Source: Begonia masoniana (lineage: Eukaryota; Streptophyta; Magnoliopsida; Cucurbitales; Begoniaceae). Taken from it: 64,000 nucleotides of DNA. The first letter of the stretch is position 1. The number at the start of each line of letters is the position of its first letter. Positions 24,801-35,230 of the stretch are shown piece after piece. The notes under the pieces are model-generated. The model was not told the DNA's origin and did not search any database. It saw only the letters and a program-made list of their open reading frames with translations. The stretch lies in contig CM039508.1 in NCBI GenBank assembly GCA_022432975.1, positions 31,886,433 through 31,950,432 on the forward strand, given 5' to 3'. The translations under genes were made by a program, and so were the position numbers.

Positions 24801-26313
24801 AGAGTCAGAATTCCAAAAGTTTAATCTAGAAGCAGTAACTGATGTGACAGCCATACTTTCAGCCATAACTTTAAAGCCTACCATTCTAGAGAAAATAAAG
24901 GAAGCTCAGATAACTGATGACGAGTGTAGCAAGTACAAGTCAAACATGGATTCTACGGACAAGTCAGATTTTAACCATTCTACCGATGGGGTCCTTAAGT
25001 TTAGAAATAGATGGTTTGTTCCAGCTGATACCGAACTTAGAAAGGAAATTCTTTCTGAGGCACACTCTTCCAGGTTCTCTGTCCACCCTGGAAGTACCAA
25101 GATGTACAGAGATCTCAAGCAGCATTTTTGGTGGCCAGGTATGAAAAGATGTGTGGCGAAGCATGTGGAGTCATGTTTGGTCTGCCAACAGATTAAGGCT
25201 GAACATCAAAGACCTGCAGGAACATTACAACCCCTACCGGTTCCGGAATGGAAGTGGGATCTAGTGGCAATGGATTTTGTTACAGGATTGCCTAGAACAA
25301 CAAAAGGACATGATGCAATTTGGGTAATAGTTGACCGTTTGACCAAATCCACCCATTTTCTGCCGATAAAGATAACATATTCGATGGATCAACTTGCTGA
25401 GTTGTATGTGCAAGAGATCATTAGATTACATGGAGTTCCAAGCACTATAGTTTCAGACCGAGACTCTAGATTTACATCTAAGTTTTGGAAAAGTTTGCAT
25501 AAGGCTATGGGAACGCAACTTAACTTCAGCACAGCCTTTCACCCTCAAACAGATGGACAATCCGAGAGAACTATTCAGACCTTAGAGGATATGCTCCGAG
25601 CGTGCATATTAGATTTTCAAGGATCTTGGAGTAAGTATTTACCATTGGTAGAGTTCTCTTACAACAACAGTTTTCAGGCGACTATAGGAATGGCACCGTA
25701 TGAGGCATTATATGGACGAAAATGCAGATCACCGTTGTACTGGGATGAAGTTGGTGAAGCACAACTACTAGGTCCTGATATCGTGCAGCAAACAGTGGAG
25801 AAGATTGCCCTCATCCGACAGAAAATTTTGACAGCTCAAAGCCGACAGAAAAGCTATGCAGACAAGAGGAGAAGAGAACTGGAATTTGAAGTAGATGATG
25901 AAGTTTTTCTTAAGATATCACCATTCAAAGGAGTTGTGAGGTTTGGAAAGAGGGGCAAACTAAATCCTAGATTTATTGGACCGTTCCCAATTCTGAAGAA
26001 GATCGGGAAAACAGCTTATCAGTTACAGCTACCAGCCTCTATGGGAGGAATACATAACGTGTTTCATGTCTCTATGTTAAAGAAGTGTGTGCGGGATCCA
26101 GCTCAAGTTGTCGAACAGCAAAGCATTGAAATTCAACCTACACTTACCTATGAAGAAAAGCCAGTAAAGATTTTAGATTTTGCAGTAAAGGTATTACGCA
26201 ACAAGGAGGTACCATTGGTAAAAGTCTTGTGGCACAATCAGAATACAGAGGAAGCAACATGGGAGCGCCAGCAAGACATGTTAGACCAACATCCAGAGTT
26301 ATTCAGGTACTGA
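21829..26313 (+). pseudogene. Chromovirus B gag-pol polyprotein (two compensating frameshifts)
   Basis: Single long ORF for gag, protease, RT, RNase H, integrase and chromodomain. The chosen start, 21829 (MARRPGRP), is conserved with A; an in-frame ATG lies upstream at 21787. Landmarks: gag PPTFDGKSS about 22055 and GDAQLWWE about 22190; two CCHC knuckles ([14 protein letters not shown] about 22735, [14 protein letters not shown] about 22798); protease [10 protein letters not shown] about 22970; [10 protein letters not shown] about 23650 and FIDD 23975-23986; RNase [12 protein letters not shown] about 24415; integrase HHCC about 25063-25185, then core [15 protein letters not shown] and a SERT glutamate; chromodomain-like [17 protein letters not shown]...TWE near the end. 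Relative to A, one T is missing near 23838 and one base is extra near 24187. The stretch between is read in another frame, including the catalytic FIDD, so RT is dead as written. Everything else is open. Confidence 0.95.
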
Positions 26314-26322
26314 ATTTTGAGG

Positions 26323-26348
26323 ACAAAATTCTTTTATGGAGGGTAGAT
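26323..26348 (+). other. Chromovirus B polypurine tract
   Basis: TTTTATGGAGGGTAGAT lies immediately before the TGTAGCACC start of the 3' LTR. It is the plus-strand DNA primer and is shared with A. Confidence 0.85.
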
Positions 26349-28805
26349 TGTAGCACCTGGTTCTATCGAACCAGCCTTTTATTATTAAAGTAATACACTT
26401 GACTAGGTAATGAATTAAATAAGGTTATTGAACAACTTGTTAAGGGTATTAGAGTAATTTACAATGTTCAAAAGTTGGGTAACGTATTTAAGGATAAGGG
26501 TTGGGTTTATTGCACTGTAGCCGCCACCCCCCCCCCCCCCTCATACTCTTCTCTTCGGAAACTTTCAGCTCAAGCAGCCGAGCTCTCTAGGCGATTCTCC
26601 TCGCTCGGTTCTCCTTCGACTTAGGTAAGTTTCTTTTCCTTATTTCTCTTGTGGTATAGTGGTGAAATGCCTGGAGGATTGCAATGTGAGGATTTTGAGG
26701 ATGCTGAGATTGAGTGTAGATTCGGGTTTTAGCGATAAGTAGGAATGCTCGGGTAGTAGAGTTTCTAACTAGATTTCTCGAACCGCTGTTTGATATTTTG
26801 AAAGGTTTGGTGAAGCCTTGATTTATATTCTGTATGAACTTAGGTGAACAGACCTCCGAAGTAGCTAGCAACCAGACAGATTTCCAGGAGCCAGGTAAGT
26901 AAAGTATTGCTTGTGCCTTCGGGCCTACATCACAAAACAGTAGGTTTATGTATGCTTGAATGTTTCTATTGTCCATGCATCATGTTTTGTTAAAAGTTAC
27001 GAAAATGAATTTCATGTAAGGAATGGTAAGGTATGAACTGTATGCGACAGACAAGCTATTAAGGGAACTAATCCACCCCTTAACTTATGAAGGGATTTAG
27101 ACATTGGGAGAATTGATCCCACTCCCAAGGGAACCATGGGATCAGATCAAGTGTTAAGGGAATTCATCTGCCCCTTAATTAAGTAGGAGGATGTAGACAT
27201 TGGGAGAATTGATCCCACTCCCAAGGGAACCATGGGATCAGATCATGTTATGAACGAATGCGTATGCCACTGAGATGAGAAAAATAGAAACTGCATATTT
27301 AGGAGTATAAGTTCAGCATTTTACTTCATTCATATACTGCTTTACTTACTTAGCATTAGGCTAATAGATGAGTTTTGTGATGTAGGTGAAGAAGTGTTAG
27401 CAGGTGTGTCTCCTGATCGTGTTGAGGAATAGTGGACGTTGGAGGAGAGCATTCAGGCTTCGGCATGGTAACTGATGGGGCGGTTTAGCATGTTGTCTAC
27501 AGATGTGGAGGTTTAGTGGATAATGATTTAATCGAGTATATGCAGTTTTTAGTAAATGAGATTACAGCTATTTGACTTTGTTTTCGAGAATTTCTGATTT
27601 TCATGTTTTTACTGAATTTGATCAATACAATGACTTGGAGTGTTATGAATGGATTTTTGGTAAAATGTTTTAAGTCTGTTAGATAGTCGAAGCTTTCTCG
27701 GGTTATAGACAGGTTGTTTAGTCCATTGGTAGGAATTGAATAATTTTTTGTATCAGTGGATATGTGTAGAGGTTTATTGCGTTCTGTGGAAGGAAATCGT
27801 GTTGATGTCTATCGGAGGAAGGAAGTCTATCGGTAGATGTGGTGTGTCAGTCTGTCGGAAGATGGAAGTCTATCGGCAAATGCCTTAAGGAGTCATGTGA
27901 GAAGCACGTGTCGGCAAATGTAGTCTATTCGATCGGAAGGTGTAGAGTATTAAGTCGCCGAGTAGTGATCGGCAGGTGTAGTCTGAGAGAGTTAAGGGGT
28001 TTTGTCGTTTAGTGAATCGGAAGATGTAGAGTAATCTATTTTGTCGTTTAGTGAATCGGAAGATGTAGAGTAATCTGTTTTGTCGTTTAGTGAATCGGAA
28101 GATGTAGAGTAATCTGTTTTGTCGTTTAGTGAATCGGAAGATGTAGAGTAATCTGTTTGTCGTTTAGTGAATCGGAAGATGTAGAGTAATCTGTTTTGTC
28201 GTTTAGTGAATCGGAAGATGTAGAGTAATCTGTTTGTCGTTTAGTGAATCGGAAGATGTAGTGTATGTTTTAATTCTATCGGAAGGAGTCATATTGTTGT
28301 TATCGGAAGATGTCGTGTGTTTATCTATTGAGAGATGAAATTGCGCTGACTTCATCGGCAGATGAAGTTATGTTGACTTCATCGGCAGATGAAGTGGTGT
28401 ATGAAGTTCTCACGACTTCATCGGCAGATGAAGTTGTGGGTGAAGTCGTGTAGACGTCATCGGCAGAAGCCTTTGGTTTTCTACTTCTGCTTCTTCTGTT
28501 GACTTTGTCGTCGGCAGATGAATTCGACTTTTGTAATTCCTTGAGTAGTCCATCACTTAAAACCTTAATTCTTTTGACCGGACACTCGAAATATTTCCAT
28601 TAATCTTTCCAACAATATTTTCACCGCTAGTTTAACCCCATTGTAGTCTTAAATAATTTTTCCGCTGCAAAGTTTTCAAATGTTTTGAACGTTTAGTAAA
28701 CGTCAAATTTTGTATGTCGAATGAAGTTTTAAATTTATTTGAAATTTCTTAGTCATGGTCAAGTAATGAGTAGCGAACCGGGTTCAGATAACTCGGGGCG
28801 TTACA
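26349..28805 (+). repeat. Chromovirus B 3' LTR
   Basis: 2457 bp, same start and end as the 5' copy. Predicted introns 26625-26843 and 26895-27385, exon 2 26844-26894 (51 nt), arms 26924-26938 and 27372-27386. Seven 38/39-bp units at 28003-28262, against about 45 in the 5' LTR; several here read CTGTTTTGTCG with an extra T. Most other differences from the 5' copy are single-base runs that are one base longer here (for example AGAAACTG, ATATTTAGG, GTGGAAGG, ATCGGCAAATG). Confidence 0.95.
28003..28262 (+). repeat. 38/39-bp tandem array, 3' LTR B, seven units
   Basis: Same unit as the 5' LTR array but with seven copies, several 39 bp long because of a T4 rather than T3 run. This is probably near the state at insertion. 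Confidence 0.95.
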
Positions 28806-30540
28806 GACAATACTTCTAGTACATCTTCCGATAGGTCTAATACACGACATCGACCGATCACTAAATGACGAAACTTATTATACACATCTACCGATAGCTT
28901 CTACTGAGGACATCTTCCGATGGCTTTTCTTAAGACATCTTCCGATTACAAAACGACAAATTCTAATACTCTCATCCACCGATGGACTAAATCCACCGAT
29001 AAACCAAACTCTCGACTTCTGTCGATAGACATCATCTACCGATAGATCAAAAATACTCAACATCTGCTGATAGACATCATCTGCCGATAGATCAAAAATA
29101 CTCAACATCTGCCGATAGACATCATCTACTGATAGATAAAAATACTCAACGAAAACAACATAGCAACAATTTCACTATAAACAAAGAAAACTCTGACTAC
29201 CAAAAGAACTTGAGCATTTTACTAAAACCGTTCAAAATTACTTAAATCCGTGTACTACTCCAAAATTTGGTAAAAACCACTATTAAAACTAACAGAGTAT
29301 CATTATTAGAAAGAGTCTCAAATTGTATTCAAAACATCAAACTACTACTGTCACTAAAATTCTCAACATATTTAAATTGAATCATGGTTCACTAAACCTT
29401 CTCATCAACTGACACCAGTTAAACCGCCTCATTAGAATCACCAATCTGTGGCATTGAAGTGCTCCCCCAACAGCCTAATCCTAAACATGTTCAGAGAACA
29501 CACCTTCTGATGCTTCTTCACCTACATCACAAAACTCATCTATTAGCCTAATGCTAAGTAAGTAAAGCAATAAAGAAATGGAATGCTGAAACATAAATTC
29601 CTAAACATGCAGTTTCTACTTTCTCATCTCAGTTGCATATGCATTCGTTTCTGATCTGATCCCCCTGTGAAATTGGGAGTTGGATCACTTCTCCCAAAGT
29701 CATAGATCCTCTCTCTTGATTAAGGGGCGGATTAGTTCCCTTAACAACTGTTCAGATCCCCCTGTGAAATTGGGGTTTGGATCACTTCCCCAAAGTCATA
29801 CATCCTCTCTCTTGATTAAGGGGCGGATTAGTTCCCTTAACAACTGTTATAGTCTGTTCATTCTTTACCATGTCATTTCATGTAAATTCATTTTCGCATA
29901 ATTTTCAAAATATGATGCATGACATACAAACACATTCAAGCATGCACAATCTTACTGTTTTGTGATGTAGGCCCAAAGGCACAAGCATACTTTACTTACC
30001 TGGTCTCCTGGAAATGCTCGGTTTCAAACTACTTCAAACGTTTTGCTCACCTAAGTCACAAACAGAATACTGATTAGATCTTCACTAAACCTTATTCCAT
30101 ACTATTCAGAAACTTACGAAGCTAGTTCAGGACTCTAATCTATATGCATTCCTGATTTCTTACGGGACCCGACTCAACTCCTACGCCCTACATTTCCCAA
30201 GAATATGCATCTATGATACACCTCTATCGTCTATAATCATAATGCAGTAAGATACCCTAGTAAAACTCACCTAAGTTGAAGGTAAAATTGGAGTAGAATC
30301 TCTTAGCGCACTCTGCTGAGCTGAGAAGCTGAGAGTCGAAAATGATTTGGGAAAAACAGTAGCGGCTACAGTGCATTAAACCCAAAACCTCTTTCCTTAA
30401 ATACGTTATCCACTTTTAAATTTTCAATTACCTTTATGCCCTCGCCTAGTCATCCACCAACTCTACATTTATTATTGCCATGTAAAGTGTACCATTAATT
30501 AAAAGATTAAATAATTAGTTCTATAGAACCGGTTGTTACA
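28806..30540 (-). repeat. Chromovirus A 5' LTR, 5' portion
   Basis: Resumes at the second GACAA copy after B. On the minus strand it starts at 30540 (TGTAACAACCGG), with TATA-like TATTTAAGG near 30400. Predicted intron 1 is 30270-30051 (220 nt), exon 2 30050-30000 (51 nt) and intron 2 29999-29522 (478 nt). The perfect 15-bp arms are at 29957-29971 and 29521-29535. Sizes match the 3' LTR of A exactly. ATCGG/AGATG motifs lie at 28820-29130. Confidence 0.9.
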
Positions 30541-33455
30541 GTCGATGAGGTGGAGTCAAAGGCACATTGTGCTATACTCGTAAGTCTTGGCGATGAAGTG
30601 TTAAGAGAGGTGATCGAGGAGACATTTTCTCTTTCAGTTTGGAAAAAGTTGGAGGCGCTATACATGAAGTGCTCCTTGGCTAATCAGTTGTATTTGAAGA
30701 AAAAGTTATATACCTTAAATATCCAGGATTGAAAGGAGATGAAGAAGTAATTAGACGACTTCAATAAGATTATTTTGGATCTTAATAGTATAGGAGTGAA
30801 AATAGCCGAGGAGGACCAGCTATAATAATCTTTAGCTCATTGCCAAAAGTGCACAAGCACTTTATGGATACCATGTTATATGGTAAGGAGACCTTAACTA
30901 TGGCTGAAGTTAAGGCAGCTCTCAATTCTAAGGAATTGCAAAGATGGACTACGGGAAAGAAGAATTTTGAAGGAGAGGGTCTCTCGGTTAGAGGGAGACT
31001 AGAGAATAGAGAAAGGAACTCTAAGGGAAAACTGAGATCCAAATCAAAGCAAAGAATGAGGTGTTTCTTCTGTAATAAAGAAAAACACTATAAAAAGTAT
31101 TTCTATGAAAGGAAACGGAAGATGGGAGAGAAGAAGTTTGAGAAAGGGGATGATTTGGTTGTATCTAATGGATATGAATCTTCAGACGCGTTGGTTGCTT
31201 CTGAGGTTGAATTGGGGAAATAATTAGTTTTGGACTCGGGGCATTCATTTCACATGACATTCAGAAATAGAACTAGTGGAGGAAAAACCTTGTTAGGAAA
31301 TAACAAGGCTTGCACGATTGAAGGGGAATGATCAATCAATGTTAAGATTTTTTTTATGGATGTGTGTGTACCATTCAGCAAGTGAGGTATGTGCCTCAGT
31401 TAAAGAGAAATTTGCTATTGATTGGGATGCTTGACTCTACGGGTTGTTCAGTAAAAGTTGAAAGAGGAGATTATGAAATTATCCAAGGGGGCTATGACGC
31501 TGATGAAGGAGAACCTTAAAAAAAGGTTGTACATTTTAAAAGGGAATACAGTTCTTGGTGAGGTGGTTCAATTTTTAGTGAGCAGAAGGATAAAACAAAT
31601 CTCTAGCACCTTCATTTAGGTCATACTAGTGAAAGAGGACTTCTTGGGATAGGAAAAATAAATCTTCTTGGTAAGAACAATATATCAAAATTAGAGTTTT
31701 TAAAAACTCTGTCCAGGGTAAAAGCAAAAGCAGCAGAGTGAAGTTTCAGAAATTGATACATTCATCTCAAGGCATCTTAGACTACATACATCAGACGTAT
31801 GGGGCCTGAAAAAGACACCGTCTAAAGGTGGAGTGCACTACTTTGTGTCGTTCATAGATTACTTCTCTATGAGAGTTTGGATATTCTGCATGTGTACAAA
31901 GGATTAAGTATTTGAGATTTTTGTGACATGGAAGAAGATGGTAGAGAATCAAACTGGTAAGAAGATCAAGAAGCTTAGAACGGACAATGGCATGGAATTT
32001 TTTTCTACAAAGTTTGATAAATATTGTAAGGATGAAGGAGTTGTTAGAAAACATTTGGTTGGCTACACACCTCAACGAAATAGACTTGCTGAGCGGATGA
32101 ATAGAACAATTCTTGATCCGGTGTGTGCTTCTTACTTCAGGTCTTCCAAGGTCTTTTTGGGCAGAAGTTGTGAAAATGACATGTTAGTTGATAAATCTTA
32201 GTCCCTCTACTGCCTTGAGTTTAAGATTCCATTTAAGGTTTGGCATGGATATCCGACTGATTATAGCAAGTTAAGGTTGAGGTTTTGCATGGATATCCGG
32301 CTGATTATAGCAAGTTAAGGTTGTTTGGATATGCGACCTATGCACATGTAAAGCAAAGTAAGCTTTAGCCTCATGTGGTTAAGTGCATTATGCTTGGATA
32401 TCTGGATGGTGTCAAAGGCTATCGCTTATGAAAAATTGAAGGAAATCAGCAAGCCTTGACAAGTCGGGACGTGGTTTTCAATGAAACAAGTTTCTCATTT
32501 AAGGATAAGGATAAGAAACCTGCTGAGACGGCATAGACCATACAGGTTGAGGTGGAGCAGGAACGAGATAAGCAATTGAACATATTAACTCAAGGTGGAG
32601 ATAGCTCTCAAACTGAGCTGATTGAAATGGAGACTGATGTGGGGGATGATACTTTTACAGATTATCAGCTAAGTCGAGACCGAACTAGGAGAGTAGTTAA
32701 ACTGACTCAAAAGTTTGGGTATGTTGATATAATTGCTTATGCACTTATGGCTAGCTTAGAAGCTGAGCATAGTAAGTCGAAGTCCTTCTCTGTTGTTATG
32801 GAAAAAGGTTATGGGAATCAGAAAGAGGATAAATTCATGAGCAGAATTCCATATTTAAAAATGGTTGACAGTTCAAAGTATACTATGGTGTGCACTAGTC
32901 TAGACTTGGCTTTTGCAATAAGCATAATGAGAAGATTTAAGTCAGAACTAGGAAGAAGCCACTATCAGGTGTTAAAATGGCTCATGAAATATGTTTCTAA
33001 CTCTTTATATTCATGCTTACATCTTGGTTTAGTGAATGCATGTACTGGTACTATTGTTGGATTTGTCAATGCAGATTATGCAGGGTGCTTTGATACTAAA
33101 AGATAAACTCACGAGTACAATTTTACAGTTTGTGGTGGAGCGATCAGCTTGAAAAGGTTAGCTTCTGAACTGGGTATTAATTGTACTAACTTTGGATGTT
33201 TATTATGACAGTCAAAGCACCAGTCATTGTATGAGGAATCCAGAATTCCATGTGGAATGAAACATCATTGTTAAAAAGATTCTCACAAAAGGGAATCTTG
33301 TTGATGCACTAACCAAGGTAGTGCTAATCACCAAATGTAATCAATGTTTAAGCTTGGTGGGGGTAAGTAAGATCTTTGGCTCTTAAATGAACCTCTTGAT
33401 GCAATTCATTTATTTTGTTATTTATTGGGAAAAACTCAGAACCAAGGTGGAGAAT
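30541..33455 (+). pseudogene. Tork-type copia gag-pol remnant (right fragment)
   Basis: Continues the gag from before 10737. Gag residues VDEVESKAHCAILVSLGDEVLREV and WKKLEALYMKCS are followed by NQLYLKKKLYTLNIQD (30541-30732), then a degenerate CCHC (CFFCNKEKHYKKYFY, last Cys replaced) about 31060-31110. A protease-like LDSGHSFHMTFRN is at about 31230. Integrase pieces follow (IFVTWKKMVENQTGKKIKKLRTDNG, then AERMNRTI) at 31915-32115. After a short RT-start linker at about 32690 it jumps to the post-catalytic region (PYLKMVDSSKYTM..., VGFVNADYAGCFDTKR), so most of RT with its YVDD is deleted. A purine tract CCAAGGTGGAGAA (33442-33454) precedes the 3' LTR. Many stops. Lineage by similarity of style to Tnt1/Tork, not by alignment. 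Confidence 0.8.
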
Positions 33456-33520
33456 TGTTAGTTGTGGTTCTGGTTTTTTCCCAGCTTGGTTCGGTTTATG
33501 ATGTGCCATAGGATCTGTCC
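33456..33520 (+). repeat. Tork copia 3' LTR fragment
   Basis: Starts TGTTAG right after the purine tract and runs 65 bp to the Cassandra insertion. I could not recognise its continuation beyond 34366 or a matching 5' LTR. Confidence 0.5.
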
Positions 33521-34361
33521 TGTGATGACCCAAATGTGCACGTATGAGTACGACTGCGGGACAAACCTCTGGACCTAAGTCGAGTGTAGGCGAATCCCGG
33601 ACTCGAGTATAGGCGAATCCTGGGTTGTAAAAAGGGGGTCGTCACAATCCTACATCGCTTGGGGAAGTATGTGGAAATGAAACATATGTAAAGAGACCCT
33701 CCCAAGATAGCAAGACGCGTTTTGGAGCACAATTGGCAACAGATCCCATAAGAACTCTGAAGTTAAAAGTGCTTCGGCCAGAGCAATTCCAAGTTGGGTG
33801 ACCTTCCGGGAAGTTCTCGCCAAACAAAGCCGTGAGGGGAGGATATTGGGTTGCGGCCCAATCCCCAGAGCGGACAATATCTTGCTGAGAATAGGGGTCG
33901 TTACAAATGGTATCAGAGCCTGTACCCAACTGGAAATGTGGCCAACGAGGACGTTGGGCCCCTGAGGGGGGGTGATTGTGATGACCCGAATGTGCACATA
34001 TGAGTACGACTGCAGGGCAAACCTCGGGACCTAAGCCAAGTGTAGGTGAATCCCGGACTCGAGTATAGGCGAATCCCGGGTCGTAAAAAAGGGGTCGTCA
34101 CAATCCCACATCGCTTGGGGAAGTATATGGAAATGAAACATATGTAAAGAGACCCTCCCAAGATAGCAAGACCCGTTTTGGAGCACAATTGGCAACGGAT
34201 CCCATAAGAACTCCGAGGTTAAAAGTGCTTCGGCGAGAGCAATTTCAGGTTGGGTGACCTTCCGGGAAGTTCTCGCCAAACAAAACCGTGAGAGGAGGAT
34301 ATTGGGTTGCGACCCAATCCCCAGAGCGGACAATATCTTGCTGGGAATAGGGGTCGTCACA
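33521..34361 (+). mobile_element. Cassandra TRIM element (two LTRs with 5S rRNA-derived domain)
   Basis: Non-coding miniature LTR element. LTR1 33521-33905 and LTR2 33977-34361, each 385 bp, flank a 71-bp interior. The interior has the primer site TGGTATCAGAGCC (33908-33920) and a purine tract CCTGAGGGGGGTGAT just before LTR2. Flanks TGTCC (33516-33520) and CGTCC (34362-34366) look like a target-site duplication with one C-to-T change. Inside each LTR, on the element's sense strand, is a 5S rRNA-like domain with CCCATAAGAACTC, GTTAAAAGTGCTTCGGC and TTGGGTGACC. This is the hallmark of Cassandra. Such elements depend on proteins from other elements for copying. Confidence 0.93.
33740..33823 (+). 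other. 5S rRNA-derived domain in Cassandra LTR1
   Basis: Resembles the middle and 3' part of plant 5S rRNA: GATCCCATAAGAACTC, GAAGTTAAAAGTGCTTCGG, GTTGGGTGACC and GGGAAGTTCTCGCC. It covers the box A and box C parts of the internal pol III promoter, with changes (5S has GTTAAGCGTGCTTGGG). The LTR2 copy is at about 34197-34279. Confidence 0.88.
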
Positions 34362-34366
34362 CGTCC

Positions 34367-34866
34367 ATTAACATGCGAGCATCGAGATCTTCTAACGATA
34401 TTGCTAGTATTGTTTTTGTAGGTGATCAAGGGGGAAAGAGTAGTCAATGTCTCAATTTCAATCATAGGGCAAACAAATTTAATCAATAGTTCATCATGGT
34501 GAAGCACAAGTTGATAAACAAAGCACAAGTCAAGAGGATTGTCGAAATATTTCAAATCTTCCCGGAATCGGACACCCGAAGAGTATTTGGCCATTTACAA
34601 AGTATTCCCAATCTTAAAACAAAATGTGCTCTTATAAAGATTTTAGTTGACTCCTCAAGATTTTTAGAATAGGGTGGCGCATCAAAATTGAATATCATTT
34701 GCTATGTCAATGAGATCTATTACATAGGGTCTTATTTCTTTCAAAGAGACCCAATAAATGAGGAATCTCCCAAACCCATTGTTGTGGTGGGAAATCGAGC
34801 ATTTTTTTTTTTTGCATATGGAGGACATTCCTACATTCTTCACCAACTTTCAGCCTATAATAGAGA
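34367..34866. other. Unassigned sequence
   Basis: About 500 bp with short open stretches in several frames and no domain I recognise. It does not continue the Tork LTR in any way I can see. Confidence 0.5.
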
Positions 34867-35070
34867 TGTTAATCGAGCGATTCGAGCCGAGCCGAGCCGA
34901 GTCGAGAAAGACCCAGCTCACCGAGCCTACCAAGCCTAACGAGTCTGTTAAGCCTAACGAGCCGACCCTAAAGAATTTCCAACCCGAGCCGGCTCGCAAG
35001 CCACGAGTCTAACGAGCCAAGCCGAGCCGGCCCAACGAGCGTAACGAGCCAAGCGTAACCAGCCGAGTTT
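34867..35070 (+). repeat. GAGCC-rich degenerate repeat
   Basis: Dense repetition of CGAGCC, AACGAGCC, AAGCCTAACGAG and CCGAGCCG. Similar GAGCC/GAGCT repeats occur in subterminal regions of some plant DNA transposons, but I see no matching terminal inverted repeats here. Function unknown. Confidence 0.7.
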
Positions 35071-35230
35071 AATGAGCCGAACTTACATAAATAAAGATTT
35101 CAGATTGCATGACTAAAATATATCACAAAATATAGCAAAGTCATAGGCAAGCTATAATCACCCAAACTTAAAATAAATATTTCCTTAATGCATAAAATAA
35201 ACTCAAAAGTAGGTAAAAAAATAACATAAC

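Larger units (their letters stand above)
17753..28805 (+). mobile_element. Chromovirus B (Tekay/Del-like gypsy), plus strand, TSD GACAA
   Basis: Full-length LTR retrotransposon of 11,053 bp with perfect GACAA duplications (17748-17752, 28806-28810), inserted in the 5' LTR of A. Order: 5' LTR, primer site, gag-pol, purine tract, 3' LTR. The LTRs are nearly identical outside the repeat array and differ mostly by one-base indels, so insertion was recent. The 5' LTR is 3921 bp and the 3' LTR 2457 bp; the gap is almost wholly the 38-bp array. It is the best preserved large element here, with one frame-shifted stretch in RT. Confidence 0.95.
10737..30540 (-). mobile_element. Chromovirus A (Tekay/Del-like gypsy), minus strand, TSD GTCGA
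   Basis: Complete but decayed LTR retrotransposon with perfect 5-bp duplications GTCGA (10732-10736, 30541-30545). In its own orientation: 5' LTR (30540-28806 plus 17752-17434), degenerate initiator-tRNA-Met primer site, gag-pol (17280-12805), purine tract, 3' LTR (12769-10737). Removing element B leaves about 8.75 kb. The polyprotein has many stops and frameshifts, and the two LTRs differ by scattered substitutions, so A is clearly older than B. It sits in the gag region of the Tork copia element. Confidence 0.92.

Noticed and set aside
33740..33823. 5S rRNA gene
   Set aside because: Only part of 5S is present, with changes in box A, and it is embedded in each LTR of a Cassandra element rather than in a 5S rDNA repeat.
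34031..34594. Minus-strand 187-codon ORF
   Set aside because: Most of it is antisense to a Cassandra LTR, and similar antisense ORFs appear at each other Cassandra LTR. No domain recognised.
34867..35070. Coding sequence with Glu-Pro repeats
   Set aside because: GAGCC-type nucleotide repetition explains the residues in all frames, and the frames close quickly.
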